From assembly GCA_965240325.2 (NCBI GenBank), contig OZ251239.1, positions 992,001-1,056,000 of the forward strand: a stretch of 64,000 nucleotides of DNA, read 5' to 3'. Under the pieces are notes generated by a model. The model saw nothing but the letters and a program-made list of their open reading frames with translations, had not been told where the DNA came from and did no database searches. Origin of the DNA: Rebecca billardiae RCC1528 (lineage: Eukaryota > Haptophyta). A program made the position numbers and the translations under genes. This document shows, in pieces, positions 21,191-29,568 of the stretch (positions within the stretch are counted from its first letter, which is position 1; every line of letters begins with the position of its first letter).

Positions 21191-24100
21191 ATGCTGGAGC
21201 ACCGGCCCAGCACCGACGACGCGGCGCGCGCCGGCGCCAAGCTGCCGCCCTACTTCACCGGTCAGCACGCGACGGTGGAGCAGCAGCTCGCGCTGATCGA
21301 CCGCCTCGTCCGGCGCCACCCGCGCGGCTGGGTCCTCGCCGAGTGCGACCGCGTCGCCGCCGTACTTCAGTTTGCGGCCGACGCGGCGCAGGGCGACGAC
21401 GCGGCCGCGTTCGCGCCGCGCGTGGCGAAGCTGCTCGAGACGACGGCGCGGCTGCCGTTCCTGCGGCCTGACCTCGGCGCGCTCGCGCGCTCCGACGTGC
21501 GCGGCGCGATGCGCGACCTCGTCCACGCCGTCGCGGCCGCGCTGCGCGTTGAGGACTCGGCCGTCGTCCAAACCGCCGCGCTCGCGCTCGTCGCGCTCGC
21601 GCGCGAGGCGACGCACGGGCAGACGACGCTGCCGCTGCGCGAGGCGCTCGAGCAGTGCGCCGCGCCGCTCGCGCTGCTCGACGCCCTCGGCCGCGCGCGC
21701 GAGCCGCGCGCGCAGCTCGGCCTGCTGCGGGCGTTGCAGCGACTGTGCACGTACGCGCCCGCGCGCGCCGAGCAGGCGATGGAGGCGGCAGGGGCGGCGC
21801 GCGTGATCCTCGCGCCCGCGATGGGCCAGCCGGCCGAGAGCGAGCTCGTGCGCGCCGTCGTCGACGCGCTCGTCGCGCTGCAGCGCTGCGGCGCCGGCAC
21901 GCGCGCGCGGCTCGCCGCTTCAGTCCTCCTCTCGCGTATCTCGGCGCTCGAGATCCGCGGCTCGGTTTCGTCAGGCGCATCGGCCGGCGCGGCGGGCGGC
22001 GCGGTGGACGAGCTCGCGGCGCTGTGCGCCACGCTCGCCGGGCGCAGGCTCTCCGAGGACGCGGCGGACGCGCGCGCCGACCTCTTCGAAGTCGTGCGCG
22101 CGCTCGCGGCCGCGGCGCCCGCGGAGGCGGCGCGCGGCTTCGCGGCCGCTGGCCTGTTCTCTCTGCTCCTGTCGACGCTGGAGGAGACGGACGATGGCGG
22201 CGGCGGCGTCGGCGGCGGGCAGGCGGCGCGGCGTGGCGCGGCGCCGCGCGACGGCGGCGCGGCCGCCGACGCGCCCTTCGCGCACCACACGCTGCGCATC
22301 CCGTCCGTGCGCGCGGCGCGCGTGCGCTGCGCGGCGCTCGGCGCGCTGAGCGCGTGCGCCTCCGCGCCCCAAGGCTCGGCTTGCGCGCGGCTGGTTTGGG
22401 CGTCGACGCTGCCGGCGTCGCTGCTGCGCTGGCTGCCGCACGCGGCGGGGCGCGAGCCGTCGCACGCGCGCTGGCCCGCCTCGCACTGGCCGCAGCTGCT
22501 GCTCGCCACGATCGAGTGCCTGCACGCGCTGCACGCGGCCAACCCCGGCGCGTTTGAACTGGCGGGAGGCGTCGACGCGGCGGCGGCGTGCGCGGCCGAG
22601 CTTTCTCGCGAGCCGCCGACGGCCGACGCGCCCGCGCTTGAGGGGGCGGACAACGCGGAGGAGGCGGAGGCGGTGTGGCGCTCGGCGGCACACCTCCTGT
22701 GCGCGTGCGCGCGCCACTCCCCCGCGCGCGTGCACGCGTGCGGCGCCATCGACCTCGCACTGAGCTGGTTGGCACATAGCGCTGCGCCGCTCGGCGCTGC
22801 GGCGGGCGCGCCCGCGGCGCGCGGCGGCGCGCACGGCGCGCCGCGGCCGCTCGCACAGCTCGAGCGCGGCGTGATGGGCGTCGAGCTGCTGCGCATCCTG
22901 CTAAGCGTGCCCCGCGCGCCCGAGCCGCGCTCCCCCGCGCCCGAGCCGCAGCCGCGCGTCGGCTGGGCGCGGGAGAGCGCGGAGGACGCGGCGCGCGCGC
23001 GCGCCATGCGCATTCGGGCCGCGCTCCTAGAGGCGGGGGGCGTGGAAGCAATTTGCGCCGCACTCCGGCTGCGCTTTGCGCGGGGCGCGCCCGCGGGCGA
23101 GCGGAGCGTGCATGCGGGCGCATCGGCGCGCGCGCCGCGCGGCGCGCCGCTGAGTGCCCACGACGCCGCCGTCGGGAGTGTCAGCAGCAGCGGCGGCGGC
23201 AGCTGGGCTGGAATTGAGCGCGCGCGCGCCGCGGCGCACGGCGCGGGCGCGGGCGGCGGCGCTGCTGCGGCGCACGGCGCGCGCGCGTGGGCCACGACGC
23301 GCCGAAGCGGCAACAGCGCGTGGGGCAGCGGCAGCGGCGGCACGGCCGCGCCGCACTGGGCTGCGCCCGACGCGTCCGGCCCCACCTTCGAGAGTCCGGA
23401 CCCCGCGCCGGACCTCGAGGCCCTCCGGGCGCCGCTGGCTCTCGGCGCAGCGGACGCGCTTGCCGAGTTGATCGACGACGACGACAGCGGCGGCGGCGCG
23501 GCCGCGCTCCGCGCGCGCGAGACGCTGGGCGCGCGCGCGCTCGGCTGCGGGGCGGTGAGCTCGCTGCTCCAGCTGGCGGAGCTCGTGCCCACCTCGATGG
23601 CGGGCCCGCCGCTGCGCGCGCTCGCGGTGCTGCTCCGCGCGCACACCGGCACGGCTGAGCTGATGGCTGCCTGGCGTTCAGGGCTCAGCGGCAGACGCGC
23701 GCTGCCGCTGCTATTGGCCGCGTGGCGGGGCGCAGGCCCAGCCGTGGTCCCAGCGCGCGCGCCGGCGGTGCAGGCGTGGGCGACGGGCGACGGCGGCGGC
23801 GAGAGCCAGCCCCCGCTCGACGGCGTACCGCGCCGCCCGGCCTCAGCCAGCGGCCACACCAACCGCCCAGACACGCCGCCGCGCGCACACGCCCCGCCCG
23901 GGCCTTCCGTTCTTGCTTGGAGCGCGCTCGGCTCGGCGCGCGGCGCGCCTTTATCTGCACGGCCGAGCAGCGGCGGTGGGCGCGGCGGCGCGGCGGCGCG
24001 GCGCGCCGGCGACTCGTCTGACGACGACGACGATGGTGACGCCGACCCCTCGTCGTCGGACGGCCTCTCCTCCGGCGAGGACGACGACGCCGGCACCGCC

Positions 24101-25312
24101 GCGGCGCTCGGGTGGGCCGGTGCTGACTTGGTCTTGCGGCCGCGCGGCGCGGGCGGCCGCGCGCGCGCCGGCCGCGGCGGCAGGGCGGGCGGCGCGGCGG
24201 CGCGGCCGAGCTCGCCGCCGCTGCGCGAGGCGGTGGTGCACGCGCAGACGTGCGTGGCGCGAGCCCTCGCCGCCGACGGCGCCGCCTCCGCCCACGGCCC
24301 ACGGCCGCCGCTGCCGCTGCCGCCGCCGCGCGAGACGAGCGCGCCCCCGCTGCCCACGAGCTGGCTCCAGCGCTCGGTCCGGCCGGCGAGTGCTAGTGAC
24401 GTCCGAGCCAAGGTGCACGTGATCGTGCTCGCGCTGGAGCAGAGCGGGCTGCTCGGGCGGATGGCGCACGCGCCGACGCCCGCCGACGCCGACGCCGCGC
24501 TGCGCCCCGCACCCTCCGCAGAGCGCGCCGCGCCGCCTGCGCTCACGCTCAGCGAGCGCCAGGCGTTGGCGCAAGTGTTCGCCCTGCCTGCAGCGCGCGA
24601 GCGCGCGGCGTGGGCAGAAGCGATGGGCGGGCTCGAGCGGGAAGGGCTCGAGCCGATCGCGAGCGATCGGGTCCGCGCGGCGCGCGCGTGCGCGCTGCTC
24701 GACGCCCGCCTCGCCGGCGTCGCGGCGGAGGTCGAGGCGATCGCGGCCGGGGACGACGGCGCGGCGCGCGCCGAGGCGGACTATGCCGCGTGGCTCAGGC
24801 GACACACCGGCGCGATTGAGCTCTCGCGCGAGGCCGACCCGCAGCGGCGCGTCGCGAGCGCGTCGCGCCGCCGCCTCGCCGCGGCGGAGAAGCGCGAGCT
24901 CGCGAGCTCGCGCCGCGCCGAGATTGTATCTCGCTCGTACGCCGGGCTGGTGCCGGCCGTGCAGGCACGCATCGATGAGCTGATGGCTCCGGCGCAGGCA
25001 CCGCCGCCGGAGGTGCGCTTCGGGACGTCAGAGGAGGGGGCTGAGGGCGACCCCGCGGGCGCGGACGCGGACGAGCCGGCGCCGAGCCCCGCCGAGCCCG
25101 CGCCCACGCGCGGCGGCGCGCGGCCGGCGTCGGCGCACCCGATCGGCGCGACGCGCAAGGCGCCCGGCTGGAGCGCCGGGCCGATGAGCGCGACGTCGAG
25201 CGGGCGGATGCGCCCGTCCTCCGCCGCGCTCGCGCGCTCCACGACGATGGGCACGATTCCGTCGCCGTCGCAGCCGCACCCGCCGTCGCGGCGGCGGCCG
25301 AGCGCTTCATGA
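21191..25312 (+). CDS. CFAP69: CFAP69-like cilia- and flagella-associated protein
   Basis: This is one open exon of 1373 codons from ATG (MLEHRPSTDD). Residues ~20-250 resemble the CFAP69 ARM-like N-terminus (QQLALIDRLVRRHPRGWVL, VLQFAADAAQ, ARLPFLRPDLG, ALAALVRED-type helices). The C-terminal quarter also matches: AELMAAWRSG with LLLAAWR, then VRAKVHVIVLALEQSGLL near residue 1070, and a long basic helix (RRRLAAAEKRELASSRR). CFAP69 is a central-apparatus protein of motile cilia (C1b projection in green algae) and is needed for sperm flagella in mammals. The middle (residues ~340-1060) is rich in Ala/Gly/Pro/Ser and acidic runs with no domain; it makes the protein longer than the ~940-residue animal protein. 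Small in-frame introns inside that part cannot be excluded. Confidence 0.75.
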   Translation: MLEHRPSTDDAARAGAKLPPYFTGQHATVEQQLALIDRLVRRHPRGWVLAECDRVAAVLQFAADAAQGDDAAAFAPRVAKLLETTARLPFLRPDLGALARSDVRGAMRDLVHAVAAALRVEDSAVVQTAALALVALAREATHGQTTLPLREALEQCAAPLALLDALGRAREPRAQLGLLRALQRLCTYAPARAEQAMEAAGAARVILAPAMGQPAESELVRAVVDALVALQRCGAGTRARLAASVLLSRISALEIRGSVSSGASAGAAGGAVDELAALCATLAGRRLSEDAADARADLFEVVRALAAAAPAEAARGFAAAGLFSLLLSTLEETDDGGGGVGGGQAARRGAAPRDGGAAADAPFAHHTLRIPSVRAARVRCAALGALSACASAPQGSACARLVWASTLPASLLRWLPHAAGREPSHARWPASHWPQLLLATIECLHALHAANPGAFELAGGVDAAAACAAELSREPPTADAPALEGADNAEEAEAVWRSAAHLLCACARHSPARVHACGAIDLALSWLAHSAAPLGAAAGAPAARGGAHGAPRPLAQLERGVMGVELLRILLSVPRAPEPRSPAPEPQPRVGWARESAEDAARARAMRIRAALLEAGGVEAICAALRLRFARGAPAGERSVHAGASARAPRGAPLSAHDAAVGSVSSSGGGSWAGIERARAAAHGAGAGGGAAAAHGARAWATTRRSGNSAWGSGSGGTAAPHWAAPDASGPTFESPDPAPDLEALRAPLALGAADALAELIDDDDSGGGAAALRARETLGARALGCGAVSSLLQLAELVPTSMAGPPLRALAVLLRAHTGTAELMAAWRSGLSGRRALPLLLAAWRGAGPAVVPARAPAVQAWATGDGGGESQPPLDGVPRRPASASGHTNRPDTPPRAHAPPGPSVLAWSALGSARGAPLSARPSSGGGRGGAAARRAGDSSDDDDDGDADPSSSDGLSSGEDDDAGTAAALGWAGADLVLRPRGAGGRARAGRGGRAGGAAARPSSPPLREAVVHAQTCVARALAADGAASAHGPRPPLPLPPPRETSAPPLPTSWLQRSVRPASASDVRAKVHVIVLALEQSGLLGRMAHAPTPADADAALRPAPSAERAAPPALTLSERQALAQVFALPAARERAAWAEAMGGLEREGLEPIASDRVRAARACALLDARLAGVAAEVEAIAAGDDGAARAEADYAAWLRRHTGAIELSREADPQRRVASASRRRLAAAEKRELASSRRAEIVSRSYAGLVPAVQARIDELMAPAQAPPPEVRFGTSEEGAEGDPAGADADEPAPSPAEPAPTRGGARPASAHPIGATRKAPGWSAGPMSATSSGRMRPSSAALARSTTMGTIPSPSQPHPPSRRRPSAS

Positions 25313-25548
25313 CGCGAGCATTGAAGACCAATGATGATGTCTCATCATTGTTACCGAGTGGGCAGGGCTGCAGGGCGCACCGTGACCGGCGCAGCGGTAC
25401 TGTAGCCTGGGCGCAGCTCTGCATCGTCAGCCGCCGCCGGCGGACGCGATGTCTCTTGATGTTTTTCGACTCAGTCACGCGCGGAATACTACTGTATTCG
25501 CCATGACGTCGTCGCGCGCTCCTGACTGATCTGACAAGAATGGAAATA
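25313..25548. other. 3' flank of CFAP69
   Basis: No gene is seen. It runs up to the TA that flanks the next mobile element. Confidence 0.4.
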
Positions 25549-25628
25549 CAGTTTACTATGATTTAACGTGCACACAGTAGTGTTAATCACGCCTTAACCA
25601 AGTGTGCACGTTAAATCATGAGCCGACG

Positions 25629-25922
25629 TCAGTTGTATTGCGCCGCTTTGGATAGTGTGGTCAGTTGTATTGCCAAAAGCACGTTATGACTACCGTGGCG
25701 GTCAGTTGTATTGCCGTTTTCAGTAGTATGGGTCAAGAATATTGCCGCCGCTTTTGGATAGTGTGTCAACAATAATATTGCCCCTCAAATACTGGTTTCA
25801 AACCAATGACCCTTTCACACTACTTGGTTCACGAATATTGCCGTTTTCGAGCTTGAACATAGTCTGCTCAGAAATATTGCCCTTTCCATAACTATGTGTC
25901 AGTTGTATTGCCGCCAGCAGCT
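25629..25922 (+). repeat. Eight subterminal repeats of the 3.9 kb element
   Basis: Copies of tcagttgtattgcc or close variants (tcaagaatattgcc, tcagaaatattgcc) occur at 25629, 25662, 25702, 25733, 25766, 25828, 25868 and 25909. They are spaced about 30-60 bases apart, often with tttggatagtgtg-like spacers. Such arrays are typical transposase-binding sites; that role is inferred. Confidence 0.85.
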
Positions 25923-26159
25923 GGTGGCTGGGGCACGACTCGCACTCAGACAAGAGACTCGCGCAGCCCGTGTGCGCGTGCGTGCAGAGCTGCGACTGCC
26001 TGCGCGCGGCATGCAGGATACGCGACTGTAACCAACCGACATGCCATCATCATGCGGCCTGCGTAGCTCATCTTGACTTCCAGTAGCAGTCGGCGCTTCC
26101 CGTCGCCGTCGCGCTTGCTGCCCGCCGGCGGCCGGCCGCCAGCGCCATCGGGACTGCTG

Positions 26160-26977
26160 CTACTTCAGCGGCCACGTGAGCCGCATCGCGTCCCATGCCG
26201 CTGCACGCGCCGCCTCAAGCTGCGACCGCGCTCGCCAAGCCTGCCACTCGGGTTCCAGCAGCAGCAGGAAGCGTCGCCTGCCCCTCCTGCTTGCTGGCTC
26301 GTCGAGGCGCGCGCGGCGCACCGCTCGCCGGTCGGTGCGTTGTGTCCCAGCTGGCAGTACGCCTTGGACTTCCTCCTCCACGGGCCAATCAGCCTGCGTT
26401 GACGAGTGCGACTGGCGCACGGTCAGCCACCTGCACACGGTTGGCCACAGGGCAGTCTGCTATTGGAGTGATGACAATCGCAAAAGGCACGCGCCAGCAG
26501 TGTTGCACGAGTGAGAGAGCGCGACGCGCGTTGGTTGATCGCCACGGTGTGAATGCCAGTCGATGGCAGGGAGTGAGGGGGACGCGCGTCGCGTTGGTCA
26601 AGCTCCTTGAGGCCGTTGAAGAGCACACGCCCGTCGTGCACGTTCGACTCCCGCGAATCGGGGCGCAGCAACACACGCTCACCCTGCTTCACGCATGCAC
26701 CTGCATGCGCTGCCGTCGCAATGTCATCGACTGCGCGCTTGACGGTCCCGGAGTCGAAGTGAGCACGGAGCAACGCCGATTCGATAGAAGTCGCGACGGA
26801 TTCTCGCCCGTCTCCGCGTAGACGGCGAGTAGCCCGAGGTGCACGCGCGTGTTGCACTGCGCGCGCATGCGGCAGCGTTTGTGCAGATTCCGGTCCACGG
26901 TTCAGGTCGTCGTTCGGCTTGATGATGTCGAGGAACACGGCGCTACCCCGGCAGAGATCGTCGTCGTTGAACGTCAC
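26160..26977 (-). pseudogene. Broken or multi-exon reading frame inside the 3.9 kb element
   Basis: Three minus-strand frames look protein-like in turn: FLDIIKPNDDLN near 26930, NLHKRCRMRAQCNTRVHLGL with LLAVYAETGE near 26830-26890, and SIESALLRAHFDSG with VLFNGLKELDQR near 26600-26790. A plausible end is EPEWQAWRARSQLEAARAA to a stop at 26160. The frame changes at least twice with no clean GT-AG join that I could fix. It may be the remains of an element-encoded protein. I do not recognise the family. Confidence 0.3.
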
Positions 26978-27179
26978 GCTTCTGGCCTGGGATCAGCTAG
27001 GCCTGCTCAAGGGCACGCCGCGCACGCCGGCGGCGCGTGGGCGCCAGCGCCATCATCAGCGCGTGGGCGATCGCGGCAACAAACCTGAATCAAAGATGCG
27101 CAAACGGCAACACAACTGACCCACACTACGCGACGGCAATACAGCTGGACAAAGTATTGGGCCATCATCCACGGCAATA

Positions 27180-27957
27180 CAGGGGTCTCAACAATTAGCT
27201 GTATCTCTGTTTGTGCCACTGGACAGGCATGTGAGCACTTGATTGCCTGGCTAGATGTGGTCTAGCACAGCCCACTCCCTGGCCATTCTGACGAGTGGGT
27301 GGCTGCTTGGCCAGCTCTCCATGCTGGGCTGTGGTGCCATCCAGAGTGCGCATGTGCAGCAGCCCAGGTGGGTGCAGCGAGGGGTGCGGCAGGCAGCAGT
27401 GGGTGGTCAGCTTGAAAATCCATGCAGGCCAGCCACCAGCAGCTAGGCTGCAGGGCTCTTGGCTGCACCAGCCCCACTCCAGCCCCCTCAAGTCGGGTGG
27501 CTGGCCACCCTCTGGGTGTGCCAGCTGGTGCTGCTGCTGGCCTCCCAGTGCAGGGGAGCTGACCCGACAGGTCCTTGCGCAGGTGGGGGTGCAGGATTGG
27601 GCACTGTGCCACAGCAGCTGCATCCCATGAGCTCCCCCCCAGGTGGCATGCAGCCCTCCCTAGGGGGTACCAGATCCACTGCCAAGCACAATTTAGGCCT
27701 GGTCTGTGTGGGCACACTGCCCGCGACCAGTGACGACAAGCCTGCGGCAGGATCTGGCCAGCTGCGACAGGCTGTACGCCTGCAGCCGTGTGACCTGCTG
27801 GTGTGCCCAACTCCAGCCCACGCGCGCTGGGGCTGACGCGCTGGGTCGAACCCGTCGTGCACGGGCCGTGGGGGCCGCCTGGATCAGCCCAGGGGGGCAG
27901 GGTGAGCAGTGGCGTGCAGCTCAGTCAGAATGTGACAATTAATTGTTGAGACCCCTG
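27180..27957. mobile_element. Nested 778-bp CpG-poor TIR element
   Basis: The left end caggggtctcaacaatta (27180-27197) and the right end taattgttgagacccctg (27940-27957) are inverted copies flanked by TA (27178-27179, 27958-27959). It is inserted within a subterminal repeat of the larger element. The interior is strikingly poor in CpG and rich in TG/CA compared with everything around it. No transposase was recognised. Confidence 0.8.
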
Positions 27958-28039
27958 TACACCTGACACAAGTATTCGACGTTGGCAAGTTGTGTGACGA
28001 CGTTGAATTCGGATCCTGAAATGTTTCGGACGCCGAAAG

Positions 28040-28066
28040 GCTCGGGCGCTGAAAGCGCCCGAGCCC
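28040..28066. repeat. Short perfect hairpin
   Basis: ggctcgggcgct and agcgcccgagcc form a 12-bp perfect stem around gaa. Confidence 0.85.
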
Positions 28067-28949
28067 GCCCTTGAGGTCCGGAGGCGCACACCGTACCCGC
28101 TTGCCGTGCTTGGTTTGAAGTTTCACGGCACCCCCGCGTTCTCCCGCACACAATCGCATCAAAACATGAGACGGCTTCGAATAGTGAGTAGGCATCTCCC
28201 ACAATCTCGGGAATCTAGAACGGCGCGGGGGTATCTCAGCGTACTGCAAGGTACGTCGGACGCCCAAACATTCTGGTTGTGAAATGGTCAGCCATGTGTT
28301 TCGGCGACGACGAATCGTGCCGATTTCAACCAGCAATCCGGAATCCCCGTAGTTCAGACTACTGAAATGTGCTTTCTGATTGGCTGGAGGGGAGCTTCGC
28401 CCGCCCGAATCCTGTAGTCATGTTTGTCCGTGCGAGGTATCTGCTGGACGATCTTTGGCGAGCTCGTGGCTAAAATCGGGACCAGCTGGTCGCCGGCTCA
28501 CGTTCGGTCGTCGCCTCGGCTCGCTCGCCACTCCGCTCCGCACTCGCGACGGCCTTCGCCCCTGCGTCCGCGTCCCGGTGCCGCAAGCCCAAGCGAACAA
28601 CGGTCCGACGTGATGCCCACCGCGTGAGCGGATCACGCCGCGTCTGAAACTGCACCTCTCACTACACCTTCACCTGCCGCTCCCGTGCGGCGGCCGCCGA
28701 CGCCTCGAGCGCGGCTCGACCGAGCCCGCGTCCGCGCGACAGCGGCGCGACTCGGTACGCACTGGCGTCACGACCCACCGCGAGCGGCGTGCGGCTGACT
28801 GCCCGCGCGAACCGCCGCCACGCAGCAACGGTGAGCTCGCCGCGCGCTCATCATCTCAAGTACATGGGCATCTCGTGTGTTCTCGTCATTTTCCGTGTAG
28901 GCTTGACCCCCAGGGCGTCGCTCTCCCCAGGCGGCGTGGTTGGATTTGG

Positions 28950-29058
28950 CAAACCTTTTGCCATGGTTCTGGAGCCTTTCCGGACCGCCATGCCGAATCC
29001 GCCATCGTGCGGCCGGTTTGGCGGTCCGGAAAGGTTTCAGAACCAGGCAAAAGGTTTG
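28950..29058. repeat. ~40-bp inverted repeat with ~30-base loop
   Basis: caaaccttttgcc...ggttctg...cctttccggaccgcca on the left pairs with tggcggtccggaaagg...cagaacc...ggcaaaaggtttg on the right. It is a MITE-like hairpin inside the 3.9 kb element. Confidence 0.85.
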
Positions 29059-29138
29059 TTTGGGGATCCGACTGTCAAGATTGACACGTGATTCCCAAAC
29101 ATGGAAAACGGCAATACAACTGACCACGGTAGTCAAAA

Positions 29139-29394
29139 CAAGGAGTCTTTAAAAACCCACTGGGGAGGAAGGCAAGTGGACCCATGTTCTGTACGCCGCG
29201 GTTCCAGAGTCCGGTGTTTTGGAAGCCTGGTCACAGTGGCTTTTTGTCCGGAGATCGTTCAGAATAGGCGTTTCGGCTAGAAAATCACCGCTGAAGCCTG
29301 CGAAATCACCGGACTTCAGAACCGCGGCGTACAGAACATGGGACCGAGCTCGCACTGGGGGCTTCCTCCCCAGTGGGTTTTTAAAGACTCCTTG
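29139..29394. mobile_element. hAT-like MITE (~255 bp)
   Basis: The ends caaggagtctttaaaaaccc and gggtttttaaagactccttg are inverted copies; the inner parts also pair (tgttctgtacgccgcggttc against gaaccgcggcgtacagaaca). The flanks gtcaaaa(c) at 29132-29139 and 29395-29402 are a 7-8-bp target-site duplication, as in hAT elements. It is non-coding. Confidence 0.8.
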
Positions 29395-29568
29395 GTCAAA
29401 ACGTGCGTTTGGCAATACACCTGACCACACTTTCCAAAACGGCAATACAGCTGACATTATCTCTTAAATCATAGTAAACTGTATGGAATTCAGACGCGAT
29501 AAAATGATGACGAAACGGCCGGGCTTCGCGCGCGCGTTCGTTTGAGGGCCGCCGCCGACCTGGCAGTC

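Larger units (their letters stand above)
25549..29481. mobile_element. 3.9 kb composite TIR element
   Basis: The left end cagtttactatgatttaa (25549-25566) and the right end ttaaatcatagtaaactg (29464-29481) are inverted copies flanked by TA (25547-25548, 29482-29483). Subterminal repeats of tcagttgtattgcc-type point inwards at the left; the inverse ggcaatacaactga-type copies lie at 27106-27180 and 29109-29456. Inside are a broken minus-strand reading frame (26160-26977), a nested 778-bp element, a short inverted repeat and a hAT-like MITE. Unexplained interior stretches are 25923-26159, 26978-27179, 27958-28949 and 29059-29131; they show no gene. It ends 87 bases before the ATG of the next gene. 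Confidence 0.75.

Noticed and set aside
21367-24546. Minus-strand open frame of 1059 codons
   Set aside because: It is antisense to the CFAP69-like gene. It is Ser/Ala/Arg-rich with no domain and is a by-product of GC-rich codon use.
25629-25922. Regularly spaced short repeats considered as a CRISPR array
   Set aside because: The spacing and repeats are irregular, the host is eukaryotic, and inverted counterparts sit at the other end of a TIR element. They are subterminal transposon repeats.
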